A DNA stretch of 8,457 bases, from NCBI GenBank assembly GCA_016764135.1, contig JAESSL010000069.1, forward strand, positions 1 through 8,457, read 5' to 3'. Source of the stretch: Alphaproteobacteria bacterium (lineage in GTDB: Bacteria > Pseudomonadota > Alphaproteobacteria > UBA8366 > GCA-2717185). Positions 1 to 6,818 of the stretch are shown here, in pieces (position 1 is the first letter of the stretch; each line of letters begins with the position of its first letter). A program made the translations under genes and the position numbers. The notes beneath the pieces are model-generated. The model did not search any database. It was not told the origin of the DNA and saw only the letters and a program-made list of their open reading frames with translations.

Positions 1-399
1 AACGGCGCCACTGGCGAAGTCGTACCGCTTCCACTCTACGGTAAGATTGCTGCAGGAACGCCAATTGAGGCTATTCGAGATCAATCAACCGCCGTGGAGG
101 TCCCCGCCAGTCTGCTACGCAACGGGGATCACTACGCCCTTGAAGTCGAGGGCGATTCCATGATCGAAGCTGGTATACTCGAAGGTGACACCGTCATCAT
201 CCAAAGGTGCGATTCAGCCGAGAATGGCGTGGTTGTGGTCGCATTGGTTGACGAAAGCGAAGTCACGTTGAAACGTATACGACGCAAAGGCGACTCAATC
301 GCGTTGGAGCCTGCGAACCACAAATACGAAACCCGAATTTTCGGACCGGATCGCGTCCAGGTACAAGGACGCCTCATCGGCCTGATCCGCAAATATTAA
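1..399 (+). CDS. lexA: LexA repressor, C-terminal autopeptidase part (5' end outside window)
   Basis: LexA represses the SOS DNA-damage regulon and cleaves itself when activated by RecA filaments. Reading frame 1 is open from the first base, so the gene enters the window already in progress; the N-terminal winged-helix DNA-binding domain is not visible. What is seen is a full S24 peptidase domain: the LPLYGKIAAG segment with the Ala-Gly scissile bond (codons at 52-57), the catalytic serine in EGDSM (codon 157-159), and the catalytic lysine in EVTLKR (codon 271-273). The end IGLIRKY is typical of LexA. The GTG at 94 is not the true start, because the conserved cleavage segment lies upstream of it. 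UmuD shares this fold, but the length and C-terminus fit LexA better. Its stop codon overlaps that of the convergent comEC, and no U-tract terminator follows. Confidence 0.93.
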   Translation, partial: NGATGEVVPLPLYGKIAAGTPIEAIRDQSTAVEVPASLLRNGDHYALEVEGDSMIEAGILEGDTVIIQRCDSAENGVVVVALVDESEVTLKRIRRKGDSIALEPANHKYETRIFGPDRVQVQGRLIGLIRKY

Positions 400-2600
400 T
401 TTTTCCCGCCTTTCGCTAAGCGGGGCCCAGCGGTGCGTCGCACCGTTGACCATGGCCTTACGCCCTGCCGTTGCACGACGTTTACCATCACGACGCCCTT
501 ATCCGTTAAATACACGGCGTAGGCCCCGTTTCGCCACGTATCGAAACGATCTATATTTTGGGCGCTGCAGGACTGCCGAATTGGAACAGCGGCGATTACG
601 ATATCGGCATGCGTACAATCCTCCGAGATACCACGCGAATCCCAAAGATAAGAAACGGTCCTTCCCTTCACCACGGCTGTGCAGCCCAAATTATCGCATC
701 GCGCATTCTGCGCCGCCGCTTTCGACCAAAGAGCCGCGTTATCCTGTCCAGCAGCGCGCAACCATTGTCGTCCGGCAAACCGATCCCGTGACCTGCTGGA
801 CAAGGCGAATGTTCCGTCCTCAAGACGCACTGCCGCCAATTTTCCAGATTCGGAAATCATAATATCCGGTTGCTCCACAAAATATCCTGACACAGCGCCG
901 AAAAAGAGCCCCGCGACGCCGAGGCTTCGCCATCTCCCGCGCCCCAGGCAAAGCCATAGTCCCCCCAGAGAGGCCGCAACGAGCCCCGAGGCCTGCCCGG
1001 TCGGGACAAGCCCTACGGCGCCAGGCCACGCCGCCACGCTAGCGGCGACGCTCAGAATCACATCGATCCCCGCCCCCATGGCCATCAACGCATAGGTCTC
1101 CAGCCCAAAGGGCATCAGTAGGACGACAACAATCGCCCAAGGCATAACCCAGATCGCCGTAATCGGCACAGCAATCAAATTTGCAGCGAGGCCAAAATAC
1201 GCGACGCGCCCAAATTGATGCGCCGCGAACACGCCCGTTGCGCCGCTTGCGATGATCGTCGTCAGCGCAACGCCAATGAGATACGCGGATGCGCGACGCA
1301 TGGCGCCGCCGTCATATATCCACGATCGCAAGCGCTCGCCAAAAGCTTCATATGCAGCGACTAAGGCCACTACAGCGGCGAAAGACATCTGGAAACTCGC
1401 GCCCATCAACGCTTGCGGCGACACCAGGAGAATGGCGAAAGCGCCAAAGGCGACAAGCCGCAATGAAAAAGGCCACCGGTCCATCATGATCGCGACGAGC
1501 GCCAGCCCTGACATTAAGAAGGCGCGCTGCGTCGGAATCGTCCCACCGGTCAACACTAGATACCCTAAGGTTCCGAACAAGGCGAACAGCGCGGCGATTT
1601 TTTTGATAGGCCACTTCAAGGCAATCTGTTCGTGGGAGGCCAATAGCGCTCGTGCGACAAAAAACAGGATTGTCGCCACTAAGCCGAGATGAAGTCCCGA
1701 TATTGCAAGAAGATGCGCCAATCCAGCATCTCGCATATCGGACATAACGGTTTGTGGAATGGCGCTTCTGTCGCCAGTTATCAACGCCGCCGAGACCGCC
1801 CCTGTCGGCCCAGGCGCCGCCATGCGAATGCGATCAGACATCATTTGCCGAAACCGCCGCAACCCGATTAACGCGCTATCATCACTTTTGGAGTCGAGTT
1901 GTTGCGGTCTTCGCGCACGACCCAAGGTAAACCCAACCCCACCAATCTCCATAAACCAGAACCGGCGCTGAAAGTCGTACCCTCCAGGCATTGAGGGCCG
2001 ACCGGGCGGCGAAAGCTTGGCGAAAAGGTCAAGTATTTCTCCAACGACCGGCCGATCCGCTTTATGCAATCGCAACCGAATTCGACTCGGTGTCTCTTCT
2101 GCAGGGATTCCGCGCAAAGTGACATTTTCGAGAACGACGCGAGGTCCTTGCGGTAATCTCTCCAGACTCACAACGCGCCCCGTAACGGGAGCCGGGCCAT
2201 ACGAGCGCGCCAGCACCGGCGCCGCCACAAGATTAGTTTTAAATTGCGCGACACTAACGCCGAGGGCGATGAATCCGATCACGCAAGCAGTCAGAAAAAT
2301 CGCCGGGGATCTCCAGCCAAGCCAGACAAACAACGCACTTAGGACAAAAACGCACGGAGCGATCCAGGAGACCGGCTCTGTCGGCAACGCAAAGTATCCG
2401 CCAACACCAACGCCGAGAAGTACGGGCGCCCATAATATCCAGCGTTCGTATGTCGCCAGAATTGATTGTCCGGCGCCACGAAACAAATCAGCGACAGCGT
2501 TGAGCCAGCGTTCACGCCGCCCTGTCATATCCGTAAATGATCGAGTATCCGTCATCACTTGCAATTTATGGCGTTCGATCCGGTCCCGACAAGGCATCAT
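396..2600 (-). CDS. comEC: ComEC/Rec2-family DNA uptake channel protein, without the metallo-beta-lactamase domain
   Basis: ComEC is the polytopic inner-membrane protein through which transforming single-stranded DNA enters the cytoplasm. The 734 residues show three early membrane segments (about 54-72, 78-96, 99-118). A soluble beta-rich DUF4131/OB-type region follows (about 135-230), ending in the family pattern PGGYDFQRRFWF (206-217). The Competence domain (about 265-540) has the hallmark HLLAISGLHLGLV (297-309) and many hydrophobic helices. The C-terminal region (about 578-705) is soluble and has four cysteines (635, 640, 662, 678), but no HxHxDH metal-binding motif, so the nuclease-like domain of Bacillus-type ComEC is missing or decayed. 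The start is uncertain: ATG at 2600 has no clear ribosome binding site, and Met16 (2555) or Met25 (2528) are possible. The gene is divergent from gltX. Function in transformation is inferred from family only; no other competence gene is visible. Confidence 0.9.
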   Translation of the reverse strand: MMPCRDRIERHKLQVMTDTRSFTDMTGRRERWLNAVADLFRGAGQSILATYERWILWAPVLLGVGVGGYFALPTEPVSWIAPCVFVLSALFVWLGWRSPAIFLTACVIGFIALGVSVAQFKTNLVAAPVLARSYGPAPVTGRVVSLERLPQGPRVVLENVTLRGIPAEETPSRIRLRLHKADRPVVGEILDLFAKLSPPGRPSMPGGYDFQRRFWFMEIGGVGFTLGRARRPQQLDSKSDDSALIGLRRFRQMMSDRIRMAAPGPTGAVSAALITGDRSAIPQTVMSDMRDAGLAHLLAISGLHLGLVATILFFVARALLASHEQIALKWPIKKIAALFALFGTLGYLVLTGGTIPTQRAFLMSGLALVAIMMDRWPFSLRLVAFGAFAILLVSPQALMGASFQMSFAAVVALVAAYEAFGERLRSWIYDGGAMRRASAYLIGVALTTIIASGATGVFAAHQFGRVAYFGLAANLIAVPITAIWVMPWAIVVVLLMPFGLETYALMAMGAGIDVILSVAASVAAWPGAVGLVPTGQASGLVAASLGGLWLCLGRGRWRSLGVAGLFFGAVSGYFVEQPDIMISESGKLAAVRLEDGTFALSSRSRDRFAGRQWLRAAGQDNAALWSKAAAQNARCDNLGCTAVVKGRTVSYLWDSRGISEDCTHADIVIAAVPIRQSCSAQNIDRFDTWRNGAYAVYLTDKGVVMVNVVQRQGVRPWSTVRRTAGPRLAKGGKN
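428..448 (+). repeat. short perfect hairpin just past the lexA stop
   Basis: CGGTGC (431-436) and GCACCG (440-445) form a six-base stem around a three-base loop. A G-T, an A-T and a C-G pair extend it to nine pairs (428-448). It lies inside the 3' coding end of comEC, about 30 bases past the lexA stop. No T-run follows, so it is not a canonical intrinsic terminator. It could stall or protect the lexA message end, or simply be coding sequence that happens to be symmetric. Confidence 0.3.
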
Positions 2601-2609
2601 CCGTTATTT

Positions 2610-2641
2610 GGGGACCTGCATCATCGGTTTATTTTGTCCCC
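2610..2641 (-). repeat. inverted repeat GGGGAC / GTCCCC over the comEC transcription start
   Basis: GGGGAC (2610-2615) and GTCCCC (2636-2641) are perfect six-base arms separated by 20 bases. The upstream arm abuts the predicted comEC start point and lies just past the -10; the other arm lies nine bases before the ATG at 2600. Because the first arm straddles the predicted start, a protein-binding dyad fits better than an RNA hairpin. The octamer GATGATGC (minus strand) also occurs twice here, at 2618-2625 and 2594-2601, the second copy spanning the ATG codons. Confidence 0.3.
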
Positions 2642-2643
2642 GC

Positions 2644-2672
2644 ATTATATTTCATGCTAAGTCGCCGGTCAG
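2644..2672 (-). promoter_or_regulatory. candidate sigma-70 promoter for comEC
   Basis: On the minus strand the -10 is a perfect TATAAT (complement of 2644-2649). Seventeen bases upstream is CTGACC (complement of 2667-2672), which matches TTGACA at four of six positions. The predicted start is near 2637, giving a leader of about 37 bases to the ATG at 2600. Spacing and orientation fit comEC, the only minus-strand gene here. It has not been tested against chance occurrence. Confidence 0.5.
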
Positions 2673-2721
2673 ACCTCCCCCAGCAGACCAACCAGATCGT
2701 TAAACTGTGAGACCTGCTTTT

Positions 2722-2729
2722 AAAGGAAA
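2722..2729 (+). promoter_or_regulatory. gltX ribosome binding site
   Basis: AAAGGAAA precedes the ATG at 2736 with the GGA ending eight bases before it. This supports the chosen start, which also places the conserved FAPSPTG motif at its usual distance from the N-terminus. Confidence 0.75.
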
Positions 2730-2735
2730 CGAAAT

Positions 2736-4136
2736 ATGACCATTGTGACGCGCTTTGCGCCATCGCCGACAGGATTCCTCCATATCGGCGGTGCGCGCAC
2801 CGCACTCTTCAATTGGCTTTTTTCGCGTCATCACGGCGGACGGTTTTTGCTACGCATTGAAGATACAGACCGGAAGCGATCGACGACGGAGGCGATCGAC
2901 GCCATTCTTGGGGGCTTACGTTGGTTGGAGCTGAACTGGGATGGCGACGAAATCTACCAATCACACGGTGTTGAGCGACACCAGGCGGCCGCGAATGAAT
3001 TGCTGAAGGCTGGCAAGGCCTATCACTGTTATTGCACGCCGGAAGAACTACAGGAAATGCGGGATGCGGCGCGCAGCGAAGGCCGCTCTATTCGCTATGA
3101 CGGTCGGTGGCGGGACAGAGATCCGTCGGACGCCCCAGCGGGCGTTGCGCCGGTTGTCCGTCTAAAGTCGCCTCTTGAGGGAGAAACGATTATCGATGAT
3201 CAGGTGCAGGGTCCTGTACGCGTCGCAAATGCGCAATTGGACGATATGATACTGTTACGCAGCGATGGAACGCCGACTTATATGCATTCGGTTGTCGTCG
3301 ACGATCACGATATGGGAATCACCCACATCATTCGGGGCGACGACCATCTGACGAACGCCGCCCGGCAAACACAGCTATTCAAGGCCTTTGGATGGGATAT
3401 CCCATCATTTGCGCATATTCCGCTTATTCACGGTTCCGATGGTCAAAAACTGTCGAAAAGACATGGCGCATTGGGGGTCGAGGCTTATCGCGAAATGGGA
3501 TATTTGCCGGAAGCGCTTCGCAATTATCTATTGCGTCTTGGCTGGAGCCATGGCGACGAAGAAATTATTTCAACCCAGCAAGCGATTGAGTGGTTTGGTT
3601 TGACGGAAATTGGTCGTTCGCCGTCTCGTATGGATTTCGCCAAACTGGAAAGCGTCAACGCCCATTACATTCGCCAAAGCACGCCGGAATCGCTTGTTGA
3701 TCTCATGGCGCAACCAATTTCGGAAGTGACCGGAGAATCGCTCAACGAAGATTCTCGAAATCGAATTATCGCGGGGATGGAAGGTCTTCGGCAACGAGCG
3801 AAGACCATGAATGAGCTTGTCGATTCGTCTTTGATCTATGTTCGGCGTCCGCAATTTCCACTGAGCAACGCCAAAGCTGCGCGAATGCTGGAGGGACAAG
3901 GCAGCGAGCTCGTTAAAGAAGCTGCGAATACCTTGTCCGGCGTCGAGAACTGGACACTGGATACGATTGAGTCCGCAATCCGAAGTGTTGCGGAGGCGAA
4001 AGATCTTGGATTTGGGAAAGTCGCTCAACCCTTACGTGCTGCATTAACGGGCTCAAACGGTTCCCCCAGTATTTTTGAAGTCATGGCGGCGTTGGGGAAA
4101 AACGAAACATTGGAGCGCCTCCAGGCGGCGCCGTGA
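2736..4136 (+). CDS. gltX: glutamyl-tRNA synthetase (class I)
   Basis: GltX charges tRNA-Glu with glutamate in the cytoplasm. In most alphaproteobacteria, which lack GlnRS, such an enzyme may also mischarge tRNA-Gln for GatCAB to correct. The 466 residues match the usual length. The Rossmann fold opens with FAPSPTGFLHIGG (7-19), whose HIGG is the HIGH signature. The second ATP signature is KLSKR (238-242) in DGQKLSKRHGALGV. IEDTDRKRS (41-49) and the IIRGDDHL segment (198-205) are further family blocks, and the C-terminal part (about 320-460) is the helical anticodon-binding region. Cys98 and Cys100 match the first zinc ligands of the E. coli enzyme, but the second pair is Trp125 and Asp127 where E. 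coli has Cys and His. Alphaproteobacteria often carry two gltX paralogues, and which one this is cannot be told here. No terminator separates it from gltA. Confidence 0.97.
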   Translation: MTIVTRFAPSPTGFLHIGGARTALFNWLFSRHHGGRFLLRIEDTDRKRSTTEAIDAILGGLRWLELNWDGDEIYQSHGVERHQAAANELLKAGKAYHCYCTPEELQEMRDAARSEGRSIRYDGRWRDRDPSDAPAGVAPVVRLKSPLEGETIIDDQVQGPVRVANAQLDDMILLRSDGTPTYMHSVVVDDHDMGITHIIRGDDHLTNAARQTQLFKAFGWDIPSFAHIPLIHGSDGQKLSKRHGALGVEAYREMGYLPEALRNYLLRLGWSHGDEEIISTQQAIEWFGLTEIGRSPSRMDFAKLESVNAHYIRQSTPESLVDLMAQPISEVTGESLNEDSRNRIIAGMEGLRQRAKTMNELVDSSLIYVRRPQFPLSNAKAARMLEGQGSELVKEAANTLSGVENWTLDTIESAIRSVAEAKDLGFGKVAQPLRAALTGSNGSPSIFEVMAALGKNETLERLQAAP

Positions 4137-4157
4137 CCCTGCGCGACCGCCTTGAAT

Positions 4158-4186
4158 TTGATAAAGTTCGATTTCGCCAGTATAAT
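4158..4186 (+). promoter_or_regulatory. near-consensus sigma-70 promoter for gltA
   Basis: TTGATA (4158-4163), a 17-base spacer and a perfect TATAAT (4181-4186) lie in the gltX-gltA gap. The -35 differs from TTGACA at one position. Transcription should start near 4193, leaving a leader of about 92 bases before gltA. This would let gltA be transcribed at a high level independently of gltX. Confidence 0.75.
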
Positions 4187-4206
4187 GAATTCACATTTTG
4201 GAGACG

Positions 4207-4263
4207 GTGAACCGGGAGGGGAAAGTACTGCGCCCGCGTTGTCGTATTGCCAATAATCGTTAG
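4207..4263 (+). other. possible leader ORF of 18 codons in the gltA 5' untranslated region
   Basis: A GTG at 4207 opens an 18-codon frame that ends with TAG at 4261-4263, 21 bases before the gltA ATG and in the same frame as it. Five of the 18 codons specify arginine. A GGAG (4200-4203) precedes the GTG, but at only three bases, which is shorter than usual. This may be chance. It also shows that gltA cannot be extended upstream through this frame. Confidence 0.15.
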
Positions 4264-4272
4264 AAAACAATA

Positions 4273-4279
4273 GAAAGGG
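4273..4279 (+). promoter_or_regulatory. gltA ribosome binding site
   Basis: GAAAGGG ends five bases before the ATG at 4285 and supports that start. An in-frame stop at 4261 rules out a longer product. Confidence 0.6.
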
Positions 4280-4284
4280 TTGCT

Positions 4285-5604
4285 ATGAGCGACAATGCCA
4301 GCAATGATTCAGGGAATGAATACGTTACACTCGTTGATAACAGTACGGGAAAATCCTACGATTTCCCATTGATTTCAGGCACGACCGGCCCAAAGGTCAT
4401 CGACGTCCGCACCCTTTATCGCGACACCGGCTATTTCACCTATGATCCGGGATATACGTCGACGGGATCCTGCCAATCCGAGATTACCTATATCGACGGT
4501 GAAGAAGGCGTCTTGATGCACCGGGGCTATCCGATTGAGGAATTAGCCGAACAAAGCGACTTTCTGGAACTTTGCTATTTGCTCCTGAATGGCGAACTGC
4601 CCTCAAAAGATGAGCGCGCGAAGTTTGAAACGACGATCACCTACCACACCATGGTGCATGAACAGCTTTTGAACCTGTTCCGCGGCTTTCGTCGTGATGC
4701 GCACCCGATGGCGATTATGGTTGGCGTTGTTGGTGCATTGTCGTCTTTTTATCACGACTCAACCGATATTAATGACCCTCAACAACGCATGATCGCATCT
4801 CATCGTCTAATCGCCAAGATGCCGACAATGGCGGCCATGGCGTATAAGTATTCGATCGGACAACCCTTTATCTATCCACGCAATGATTTGCCCTACGCTG
4901 AAAATTTCCTCCACATGATGTTTTCGGTGCCTGCGGAAGATTATAAGGCGAGCCCGGCAGTCGCGCGCGCTATGGATCGGATTTTCCTGCTGCACGCCGA
5001 TCACGAACAAAACGCATCGACATCGACAGTACGTCTGGCTGGTTCCTCTGGCGCCAATCCGTTCGCGTGTATCGCGGCCGGCATATCTTCGTTGTGGGGA
5101 CCATCCCATGGCGGCGCCAATGAAGCCGTTCTCGATATGCTGGCGCAAATTCCCTCCAAGGACCAGGTCGGTATCTTTGTGGACAAGGCGAAGGACCCGA
5201 ATGACCCCTTCAAATTAATGGGTTTCGGACACCGGGTTTATAAAAACCACGATCCACGGGCGACCGTTCTGAAAGAAAGCTGCCACGAAGTTCTCGCCGA
5301 GTTGGGCGTCAAGGACGAACCTCTCCTTGAAATTGCTATGGAACTGGAGAAAATTGCACTGGAAGACGAGTATTTCGTGGAACGTAAATTGTTCACGAAT
5401 GTCGATTTCTATTCTGGCATCATTCTCAAGGCGCTTGGCTTTCCGACATCCATGTTCACTGTCCTGTTCGCGGTTGCGCGGACGGTTGGCTGGATTTCCC
5501 AGTGGAAAGGAATGATTGAGGATCCGTCTCAGAAAATTGGGCGGCCCCGTCAATTATACAACGGCCCGACACTACGCACCTATGTGCCTGTTGATAAGCG
5601 ATAG
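4285..5604 (+). CDS. gltA: citrate synthase (type II, gltA family)
   Basis: Citrate synthase condenses acetyl-CoA with oxaloacetate to citrate, the entry step of the TCA cycle. At 439 residues it has the length and layout of the Gram-negative type II enzyme, including the N-terminal extension (about 1-60) before GEEGVLMHRGYPIEELA (72-88). All catalytic elements are present: LLHADHEQNAS (235-245), WGPSHGGANEA (271-281) with catalytic His275, GFGHRVYKNHDPR (313-325) with His316, and FTNVDFYSG (370-378) with Asp374. Methylcitrate synthase (PrpC) is related but shorter and lacks this N-terminal extension; no prp genes are nearby. A strong promoter lies upstream and a hairpin terminator follows the stop. 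gltA beside lpxB is a common alphaproteobacterial arrangement, as I recall it. Confidence 0.96.
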   Translation: MSDNASNDSGNEYVTLVDNSTGKSYDFPLISGTTGPKVIDVRTLYRDTGYFTYDPGYTSTGSCQSEITYIDGEEGVLMHRGYPIEELAEQSDFLELCYLLLNGELPSKDERAKFETTITYHTMVHEQLLNLFRGFRRDAHPMAIMVGVVGALSSFYHDSTDINDPQQRMIASHRLIAKMPTMAAMAYKYSIGQPFIYPRNDLPYAENFLHMMFSVPAEDYKASPAVARAMDRIFLLHADHEQNASTSTVRLAGSSGANPFACIAAGISSLWGPSHGGANEAVLDMLAQIPSKDQVGIFVDKAKDPNDPFKLMGFGHRVYKNHDPRATVLKESCHEVLAELGVKDEPLLEIAMELEKIALEDEYFVERKLFTNVDFYSGIILKALGFPTSMFTVLFAVARTVGWISQWKGMIEDPSQKIGRPRQLYNGPTLRTYVPVDKR

Positions 5605-5631
5605 GTAACGGCACATTTGAGTTCTGGCTAT

Positions 5632-5661
5632 TCAGGCGGGTGCTTTTCAGCATCCGCCTGA
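5632..5661 (+). terminator. hairpin terminator between gltA and lpxB
   Basis: TCAGGCGGGTGC (5632-5643) pairs with GCATCCGCCTGA (5650-5661) across a six-base loop. In the plus-strand RNA all 12 positions pair, with one G-U wobble. The tail is weak: TTTCATT rather than a continuous T-run. In the minus-strand RNA the wobble becomes an A-C mismatch and no T-run follows, so termination should be better for gltA than for lpxB. It starts 27 bases past the gltA stop and lies two bases past the lpxB stop. Confidence 0.65.
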
Positions 5662-5663
5662 TT

Positions 5664-6818
5664 TCATTGCATCTGCTGGACAATTTCCAACACAGCTTCG
5701 GCGGCGCGGTCACTTGGCGAATCACCGCCCAGGCCCAAGGCGGTCAATGCTGGTGCGACCGCCTCACATTGATCTTTTCCCGCCGGGCCCTTTAACGCAA
5801 AGAGCGCCGCGCTCAATTTTTCACCCGTGCAATTATTTTGCAGAAACTCCGGTATTACGGGTCGGTTGAGGATCAAGTTCACCAAATTAGCATAAGCGAC
5901 ATTTATCAGCGGTTTTCCAAGAAGATATGTAAGCGTCGCCATTTTGTAGGCGATAACGGTTGGCGTTCGCGCCAGTGATAATTCGAGAGCGACAGTGCCA
6001 GACGCCGCTAACGCGATATCACTGGCCGCCATTGCATCAAATTTCTCATGATTATCGTCCAAAACCACTGTCCGTACCGAAAATTCCGCAGCAAGGCGGT
6101 GAATACTCTCGGATAGATGAGGGACTGTCGGTAACACGCAAATCAAATTTGGCGTTTGTTGAGAAAGCTGCGTTATGGCCGCTCGAAATGGCTCTATATG
6201 TCGATTAATTTCGCCGCGCCGGCTCCCGAGGAGACAACACAAAACGGTAGAGTCAGTTGAAATTTTATGGCGAGCGCGAAAGGCTATGCCGTCGCCCCTA
6301 TCAGCGCCGCTTTCCAACACCGGGTGGCCAACAAACCGACAGGAGACGCCGCGACTTTCAAACCAGTCGGGCTCAAACGGCAACAACGCCAGAATATGAT
6401 CGAAATGACGCCGAAACTTCCGAACACGCCAGGGGCGCCAAGCCCAAAGTTGCGGCGCCACATAGTGAATCCGGGGAATATCTCGACCCTTGATACGCTT
6501 TACGACGCCATGCGCGAAGGCCGGGGCATCAATGGTTACGACCGCATCGGGTTTCAATCTCTCAATATCCGACGCAACCTCATTCATTCGACGCAGAAGC
6601 AGTGGAATATGCGGTAATATTTCAACAATTCCCATTACCGAGAGTTCTTCCATCGGAAAAAGGCTCTTCAATCCCTCGGATTGCATCTGGACGCCGCCGA
6701 CACCTGCAAATTTTATATTGCCTGTCGTCCTTCGCTTTAGCGCCGCCATCAATCTTCCGCCAAGTACATCTCCCGACGGCTCTCCGGCGACGACATAGAT
6801 CAAGAGGTCGGAATTCAC
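5664..6818 (-). CDS. lpxB: lipid-A-disaccharide synthase
   Basis: LpxB is a GT19 glycosyltransferase that joins UDP-2,3-diacylglucosamine and lipid X into the beta-1,6 lipid A disaccharide at the inner face of the inner membrane. The 384 residues match the family. Seen in order: VVAGEPSGDVLGG (9-21), FAGVGGVQMQ (37-46), the membrane-associating SVMGIVEILPHIP (60-72), TIDAPAFAHG (95-104) with the conserved Asp97, HYVAPQLWAWRPWR (118-131), FVGHP (162-166), LLGSRRGEI (196-204) and the donor-site AASGTVALEL (271-280). It starts with GTG, which overlaps the lpxI stop in a GTGA (6815-6818). No ribosome binding site is seen upstream, so translation probably depends on ribosomes finishing lpxI. It is the last gene of the visible operon. 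Confidence 0.96.
   Translation of the reverse strand: MNSDLLIYVVAGEPSGDVLGGRLMAALKRRTTGNIKFAGVGGVQMQSEGLKSLFPMEELSVMGIVEILPHIPLLLRRMNEVASDIERLKPDAVVTIDAPAFAHGVVKRIKGRDIPRIHYVAPQLWAWRPWRVRKFRRHFDHILALLPFEPDWFESRGVSCRFVGHPVLESGADRGDGIAFRARHKISTDSTVLCCLLGSRRGEINRHIEPFRAAITQLSQQTPNLICVLPTVPHLSESIHRLAAEFSVRTVVLDDNHEKFDAMAASDIALAASGTVALELSLARTPTVIAYKMATLTYLLGKPLINVAYANLVNLILNRPVIPEFLQNNCTGEKLSAALFALKGPAGKDQCEAVAPALTALGLGGDSPSDRAAEAVLEIVQQMQ

Noticed and set aside
405..424. CCCGC/GCGGG stem near the comEC end as an intrinsic terminator
   Set aside because: The stem is only five bases with a ten-base loop. The T-run precedes it on the plus strand, and the minus-strand RNA is followed by A residues, so neither direction has a U-tail.
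446..1095. Overlapping plus-strand open frames of up to 138 codons inside comEC
   Set aside because: They overlap each other in different frames, are low in recognisable motifs and arise from the codon pattern of comEC on the opposite strand.
2017..2703. 228-codon plus-strand open frame opposite the comEC N-terminal region
   Set aside because: It is antisense to well-supported comEC coding sequence, reads as arginine-, threonine- and proline-rich text without any family motif, and has no sensible ribosome binding site. It is a shadow frame.
2601..2735. LexA operator (GTTC-N7-GTTC type) in the comEC-gltX divergent region
   Set aside because: I looked for the alphaproteobacterial SOS box on both strands of this gap and found no paired GTTC or GAAC half-sites at the right spacing.
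3570..4028. 152-codon minus-strand frame inside gltX
   Set aside because: It lies wholly within gltX, whose conserved helical C-terminal region explains the sequence; the frame shows no domain of its own.
4152..4186. TTGAAT at 4152 as the -35 of the gltA promoter
   Set aside because: Its distance to TATAAT is 23 bases, too long for sigma-70. TTGATA at 4158 gives the optimal 17.
4025..4270. 81-codon minus-strand frame across the gltX end and the gltA promoter gap
   Set aside because: It overlaps the gltX 3' end and a near-consensus promoter, matches no family I know, and lacks a convincing ribosome binding site.
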